DNA of 64,000 nucleotides, taken from positions 372,001 to 436,000 of the forward strand of contig JAZARR010000266.1 in assembly GCA_037389465.1 (NCBI GenBank), read 5' to 3'. The position numbers were made by a program, and so were the translations under genes. The notes under the pieces are model-generated. The model did no database searches and was not told where the DNA came from. It worked only from the letters and a program-made list of their open reading frames with translations. Below, piece after piece: positions 60,401-64,000 of this stretch; positions within the stretch are counted from its first letter, which is position 1; every line of letters starts with the position of its first letter. The stretch comes from Baylisascaris procyonis (taxonomy: Eukaryota; Nematoda; Chromadorea; Rhabditida; Ascarididae).

Positions 60401-62729
60401 GAAGCGAAAACAACAGAAAAGAAACAAAGAAGAAAAAACCCGCAAAGCATCTGGGTGAACTGGCTTGAAACCTTGGGGATTAAGAAGGTCAAGAACAGCA
60501 GTATGATGAAAGTCGAAACAACTCGCCCGCAGCTTGAAGAATCGACAGGTCACTGCATCAACGATGTTAACAGAGAGCAGATCCCAGGCTCGTGAAAAAC
60601 AAAGCTGGGAATCGTGCAGAGATTGTTTCGGGCTGTTAACCACGGGAAAGGGTAGAGTGAAATATTTCTGCTAAACAAAATCAACTTTGAGCCCAGGATA
60701 TCCTAGTGATATCGAATCAAAGGTCTTTGACCTCTCCTCAGGACTTTTGCGTTCTCCTCTTTCGCCGTTGCAATTCTCTCTGCCACTTTATTGTTTTACT
60801 TCCTCTAAATTGGGTTATTAATTTACGTATTGCCGATTCACAAGTTAAGATTTTAAAAACAAATTATCAGAATGGGATAATTTGGCTTCAGGAGAAAAAG
60901 CGAAAGAAGAAAGAAAAAGAAACAACTCAGGAAGATGAGCGCGTCGATGAGATCAAATCTCAGCCTCATGGGGTTTGGTTTTTACATCATTGTGCTCTAC
61001 GTATAAAGGAATTATGAAGGACGCCAATTAAACTTTTCTTCTAAGCATATTTCATGAACCAGTGTAGAAATAAATCACAAGCTATCTGTCTCTCCCCTCT
61101 CCACACTCTTTCTTTATTTCAAGTTCGAGAATCGCCGTATCAATTTGAACGAAATTGGCAAAATTGAATTTCCTCTCTCCTGAATTTGTCAATTTGTAAT
61201 CTTCTAAATTTTCTTCTCAACTGATGCAAACGTCCGCGCCAAAGATGATTTTCTTCTCAAAGAATTTTTGTGTAGCAGATCTAACAAGCAATTGCACTGA
61301 TGCACCTGAGAGGTGCATGATTAACCAATCGTAGACGACGGTGGTAGAGTAATGGGATAGAATGAGCTTTCACCTCTCTGTACATTATAGTAGCGTTCAA
61401 TAAATACCCAATATACTTTCAGCTAACCTCCAAGAGCGCATTTTGCCTCATCTTGTTGAGCACTTCTTTTCTTATTACTGGTTTGTCCAAAAAACATCTT
61501 GGCTTGTTAATCAAATGGCAAAGTGCAGAGCTGAATTTGGATGTCATCGTTGGTGCTAGCTTTAATAGTCGTCGCATCTCCACTACATCAGTCTATGTGT
61601 TGAGGTTATATTCCAGTTGTGTATGCCAGCAGGCACTATGATATTCCATATGCGTTATTCATGGCTCTATTTTTTATTTGTTATAGAATTATTGCGATTC
61701 AATGCTTGCTGTAATGCTGACTGAACACATTTCTTTCAGAAACGACAATGGAAACGGCGTGAAAAAACAATCAAATTAGAAAGCGATGACAAGGAAGTTG
61801 AGGAGAACAAAGGAGAGGAAGAGAAAGAGGACGATGAGGAGCACGACAAATCCGATGAAGATCAATCCCCCGAAGAGAACAAGGTAAATGTGAACAGCAA
61901 TTATTCATCGGACTTGCAGGTCGGTGTTCATCAATTTACTGCATTTGATGTCGTTAACAGTTTCGAGCATCTCCTAATTGCCTAACAGAGTTAGTTAGAT
62001 CCAATGTGATAGCTCAACAGAAAGAGGAAAGGTGACAGAATTGCTAAGTTTCGAGTGGAAATAAGCCAAACTTTAGTAACGGTGTTAAATTCCTATTCCG
62101 AATGTGAAATTTCACTGATAACACAACCCATAGTTTTCTGGGAGAAATTTCGCACAAATTTTACCACTGTTGTTCGTCACTGTAAAGGAGAGGGTAGGAG
62201 GAAAACGAGGAGAAACTCCAAATCTTTCATTTATTTGGAATAAGTCAAGTTCGAAGGTGCTATTCGATAATATTATTTTGGAGAAGCGTCGGCTTGAGCA
62301 TTGCATTCGAATCGAAAAATTTATTGCTCGTCGGAATATCTTCACAGTTTAAAAAGGCGATTTGCATAAGTGGTTGGTTCGAATAAAATACGGATGTATT
62401 GTGGCGCCACTTTAGTTTTCGGCGCTTAATTTTAGCTGTTGATCCTATTGATAGAATTCCATATGCATAAATGTGACATTGCTTACGACGTCCTTTTCCA
62501 CTTATTTAAAACTGTGGGGTTTTTTTCACTTTTATTGTCGTATTTGTAGGAAGAAGAAGAAGAAGATCAGGGCGAGTCAGAAGAGAAGGTGCAAGAAACT
62601 GAGGCCGAAAAAGAAGAAGAGGAAGAAAAGCATGAAGAGAAGGAAGAAGACGAAGGAACTTCGGCCGTGCGGAAAAGTGGTGTCAAGAAAAAGAAGAGAG
62701 CCGTACCTAACGCCGAACAGCCGCAGAAA
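42341..62729 (+). CDS. Aspartyl beta-hydroxylase/junctin/junctate-like type II membrane protein (N-terminal part; gene continues past window)
   Basis: Vertebrate ASPH makes an ER luminal Asp/Asn beta-hydroxylase and the non-catalytic SR/ER proteins junctin and junctate. Exons seen: 1a 42341-42452 or 1b 45981-46068; 56503-56676; 58132-58308; 59093-59226; 59569-59691; 60892-60972 (end uncertain); 61740-61883; 62550-62729, donor GTTTGT. All phases agree, giving 375 residues so far via 1a or 367 via 1b. Layout: short cytosolic tail, KGGLRTW, one membrane span at about residues 68-86, an EF-hand loop at 96-107, then about 270 residues of acidic and Lys/Arg KEKE-type sequence. Family ASPH proteins show the same order: KGGL-x-TW, signal anchor, an EF-hand-like DADGDGDFDVDD, then an acidic/KEKE luminal region. 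No TPR or dioxygenase exon is in the window, so whether this locus encodes the enzyme is unknown. Triadin-like is the alternative. Confidence 0.7.
43091..43164 (+). repeat. Second copy of the exon 1a leader block
   Basis: TTTGTGTGCGGTTGCTTGAG, TAGCCGAATTGCCTACGGGC and AGTAGAGAAACAAC line up with 42153-42222 with scattered substitutions and short indels, about 940 bp downstream in the same orientation. Confidence 0.7.
45502..45507 (+). promoter_or_regulatory. Possible TATA box for exon 1b
   Basis: CTATAAATC within an unusually GC-rich stretch, about 475 bp upstream of the exon 1b ATG. Plausible only if exon 1b has a long 5' UTR or a further leader exon. Confidence 0.25.
45981..46068 (+). CDS. 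ASPH-like alternative first exon 1b
   Basis: ATG in good context (CAAAAATGG). Encodes 29 residues, MDGEFRFNQWRSMENV through RASRLSL, then G/GTGAGTTT, phase 1 as in exon 1a. Joined to 56503 it reads RASRLSLVGGAGHV. It contains RQNSLRAS, a basophilic-kinase-like site. A separate first exon 3.6 kb after 1a implies two promoters for one gene. Confidence 0.6.
47437..47886 (-). pseudogene. Degraded non-LTR retrotransposon fragment (C-terminal part of reverse transcriptase ORF)
   Basis: On the - strand, residues such as LTYGSKTWALTAAEEKKLQ, QRAMEGSTLGISLREKV, HWAGHVARKDDNRWSARIL and, after a break, PRGRPPRRWEDFLKTNVGTTW match the region after the polymerase domain common in animal LINE-type (RTE/CR1-like) ORF2 proteins. 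An in-frame TGA (47580-47582) and TAG (47512-47514) interrupt it, and no polymerase or endonuclease sequence is present, so it is a dead 5'-truncated copy. It lies antisense within the ASPH-like intron. Clade assignment is uncertain. Confidence 0.85.
52797..53207 (-). CDS. Unassigned - strand ORF inside the ASPH-like intron
   Basis: Longest ORF of the window, with its first ATG at 53135 giving 112 residues (MEQNFAHASDGEDVKL... with a basic C-terminus KHDRRFGER). An overlapping ATG-led ORF (53284-53189: MSRNEACNSHELIENVHK...) stops just as this one opens, one frame apart. Together they could be a single broken reading frame of about 160 residues. The + strand is also open here, and no family is recognised. 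It may be a decayed gene, or chance in a GC-richer patch. Confidence 0.2.
   Translation of the reverse strand, partial: GISRTLKDSNTNDENIIATFALRTQMEQNFAHASDGEDVKLRPGRDTSHSLREFFSITSLDPNTTCPELVVAPHRHVNELTHESTVLVMSLLEVLMRPTRREMQLQLFMNERSRWPEKKMLRKSDEGKHDRRFGER
56503..56676 (+). CDS. ASPH-like common transmembrane exon
   Basis: After AAATTTCAG. Encodes GGAGHVSPMAVMVAPNRIDY, then KGGLRTW, the span AVLFVFIFLCSGLYTIF, and ARDLTELAV, ending G/GTGAGT. A single uncleaved span preceded by basic residues (K, R) fits a type II signal anchor with the C-terminus in the ER lumen. Confidence 0.75.
56677..58131 (+). other. ASPH-like intron before the EF-hand exon
   Basis: GTGAGT donor, ATACTTAG acceptor. Contains a short ATGATAT-type repeat (about 57190-57225). 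Vertebrate ASPH has additional residues between the span and the EF-hand; a corresponding small exon was looked for and not found. Confidence 0.6.
58132..58308 (+). CDS. ASPH-like EF-hand exon
   Basis: Joined in phase to the transmembrane exon it reads DIDEDGVVDMDE, a canonical 12-residue EF-hand loop (Asp at 1, 3, 5 and 9, Gly at 6, Glu at 12), followed by an acidic, then mixed-charge helix-like segment (DEVANQYKRAEKD). This suggests luminal calcium binding next to the membrane. Confidence 0.75.
58309..59092 (+). other. ASPH-like intron
   Basis: GTTATA donor (weak), TTGTTTCAG acceptor, phase 1. No other feature seen. Confidence 0.7.
59093..59226 (+). CDS. ASPH-like charged exon 4
   Basis: DDDLDEEDEPSKEETLLAGL, then KVEEKKRKQ and DNDDDEGGE; donor GTGAGT. 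Alternating acidic and Lys-rich blocks, a KEKE-type composition. Confidence 0.75.
59569..59691 (+). CDS. ASPH-like charged exon 5 with hexa-arginine
   Basis: EEEIQKRPTRPARRRRRRKG then an acidic GEDDEDG and Thr/Ser-rich end; acceptor CAATTTAG, donor GTACAA. Six consecutive Arg is unusual for a luminal segment and could be a protease-sensitive or ligand-binding patch. Confidence 0.7.
59692..60891 (+). other. ASPH-like intron
   Basis: Contains long - strand ORFs (59792-60178, 60374-60643) with no recognised product, the second in a GC-richer patch at about 60430-60640. Confidence 0.6.
60892..60972 (+). CDS. ASPH-like charged exon 6 (3' end uncertain)
   Basis: GGCTTCAG acceptor, then EKKRKKKEKETTQEDERVDE and IKSQPHG. 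The donor must be phase 0; GTTTGG at 60973 fits and resembles the GTTTGT donor of the last exon, but GTCGAT at 60943 would also keep the frame. Confidence 0.6.
60973..61739 (+). other. ASPH-like intron
   Basis: Ends TTTCTTTCAG. No other feature recognised. Confidence 0.6.
61740..61883 (+). CDS. ASPH-like charged exon 7
   Basis: KRQWKRREKTIKLESDDKEV, then an acidic run through EEEKEDDEEHDKSDEDQ; donor GTAAAT, phase 0 at both ends. The phase-0 boundaries mean this exon could be skipped or included without changing frame. Confidence 0.75.
61884..62549 (+). other. ASPH-like intron
   Basis: GTAAAT donor, ATTTGTAG acceptor, phase 0. No other feature seen. Confidence 0.7.
62550..62729 (+). CDS. 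ASPH-like charged exon 8 (last in window)
   Basis: Five Glu then DQGESEEKVQETEAEKEEEE, KHEEKEEDEG and a basic stretch KSGVKKKKRAVPNAE; donor GTTTGT, phase 0. A basic KKKK stretch precedes the TPR region in ASPH, so catalytic-domain exons may follow outside the window. Confidence 0.7.
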
Positions 62730-64000
62730 GTTTGTTATCCATCGTATTATTTCTTGACTGCTTTCGGCTGATGTCGTTAATATAGGTATGAGAAGTGTAA
62801 AAAAGTGATCAAACATAAAATTGCAAGAGGTACTTATTTGCTGCGAGGGCTGAAAGGAGTGTAATTGTTACCTGTTTAACTGGTGGAAGGGCTGAAGCGG
62901 ACGTAATTGTCGCTATTTATCCCTCCGTTCCCGTGCCGCACCCATGATTTTAATAAATGTTTCCACTTTAATATGGTCAGAGGACAGAAAATAAAGCAGC
63001 GTAAAGCAATAAAATTAGCACATCATTTATACAAAATCAAACAGCTGCGAAATCAGCAATAATTTTTTGTTTATTCGTTGATGTCGTATCCACTCGATTT
63101 TAATGAACGATGTCATTCGAGCAATACTTTGTAGTCATATCCAAAGTTTGTTCAAATGCTTTGTATAGAATAGAAGGAATTCGATATACAACATGAGGGA
63201 GGCAAGCTCAGATGTGCGGTGCTATATTTGATTTATTTACTGCAAATAGAGCCATTTTTCATTTACAACAATCACTGCGCTAAAAAAAATATGTTAGCAT
63301 CGTATAGAAAAAAGCGATAATACAAGAATAACCTGCACAAACATATAAAATAGCGCTGTGGTATACGTAAGATATATGATAAGGTATAATAGCATCGAAT
63401 TTGTGGGGAAAACTTACATTTGATGAGAATTTGGAGTTTGGCACGCCTTCTTGAAAATGTGCAAGAAATTGGTGGCGTGGATTCGTCACCACAACAACTA
63501 AATTTCATCTCACATCTTTACTGATCAGTGCTACTGCATGACTTTTTGTTATTAACATTAGTGGCTGTGATATCACTTTCTTTAGTGCACAAGCGTACTA
63601 CGATATGTGCCGATGAATCAACGTCCCTCGTGTGCTTCATATTTGGTTGAAAGCGCATGTCGTTTGAAAGAGGCTCATAAAAACTGATTTTTCAAAAAAA
63701 AAAAAAAGAGAGAAAAGAAAAACAGTAGCCGATAATGAATGAGAACCTGTTTATGATATCATAATCGAAAGATGTTTAAAAATATCAAGGAACGGCAAAT
63801 TGTATTCCCTTATCATGTTTTGCTCATTTTATGTGCCCTTTAGAAATCGTACATTACCATTGCGCCACACAAAGTATACCGACCTCTATTATTTGACATA
63901 GCGTACAATTTTGTTCTTTGCACCTGAATCTGACACTGTCATTAGTAATTTAAATTTTCATTTCAAGAAGCACGACAGAGGTTAAAAAGTATATATTACG
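62730..64000 (+). other. ASPH-like intron or 3' region, right edge
   Basis: No further phase-0 exon is recognised up to 64,000. Contains an A-rich tract (about 63693-63725). The gene presumably continues to the right. Confidence 0.5.

Noticed and set aside
60430..60640. GC-richer patch suspected to be foreign DNA or structural RNA
   Set aside because: No match to a known RNA or bacterial gene could be recognised by eye, and the frames are broken on the + strand.

Overview
The window is eukaryotic and looks like nematode nuclear DNA. It is AT-rich, the coding exons are short and widely spaced, nearly every believable exon follows a TTTCAG/TTTAG-type 3' splice site, and one start codon sits 13 nt after a strong TTTTCAG, as expected of a spliced-leader acceptor. 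Only three genes can be supported in 64 kb, all on the + strand. The low gene density and kilobase-scale introns suggest a large-genome parasitic-type nematode rather than a compact Caenorhabditis-like genome. The species is not identifiable from this sequence alone.

Region by region: (1) 1-1562 holds the last exons of a flotillin-1-like gene whose body lies left of the window. (2) 1563-4305 is intergenic, with CA and CT microsatellites, T-rich low-complexity DNA and one unrecognised exon candidate. (3) 4306-10521 is a complete eight-exon gene for a UQCC1/Cbp3-type chaperone of mitochondrial complex III assembly. The model is phase-consistent throughout and gives 327 residues with a mitochondrial-looking N-terminus. 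(4) 10522-42340 is about 32 kb with no gene I can establish. It carries relics of a dispersed repeat family concentrated at about 33-40 kb, several minisatellites, a three-copy nuclear-receptor half-site array, and a few isolated ORFs, one with a signal peptide. (5) 42341 to beyond the right edge is a long gene for an aspartyl beta-hydroxylase/junctin/junctate-type membrane protein. It has two alternative first exons, a common transmembrane exon, a canonical EF-hand loop exon and a run of KEKE-type charged exons. Any catalytic domain would lie right of 64,000. Its introns contain a degraded non-LTR retrotransposon fragment on the - strand and some unassigned ORFs.

The three genes are functionally unrelated (membrane scaffold, mitochondrial assembly factor, ER/SR membrane protein), and no operon is evident. 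The most useful points for follow-up are: the flotillin gene, because C. elegans is, to my knowledge, reported to lack flotillins; the competing in-frame 3' splice sites in the UQCC1 gene; the twin promoter/first-exon arrangement of the ASPH-like gene, with an upstream overlapping ORF and a partly duplicated 5' region; and the AGGTCA triple repeat. I found no convincing previously undescribed system.
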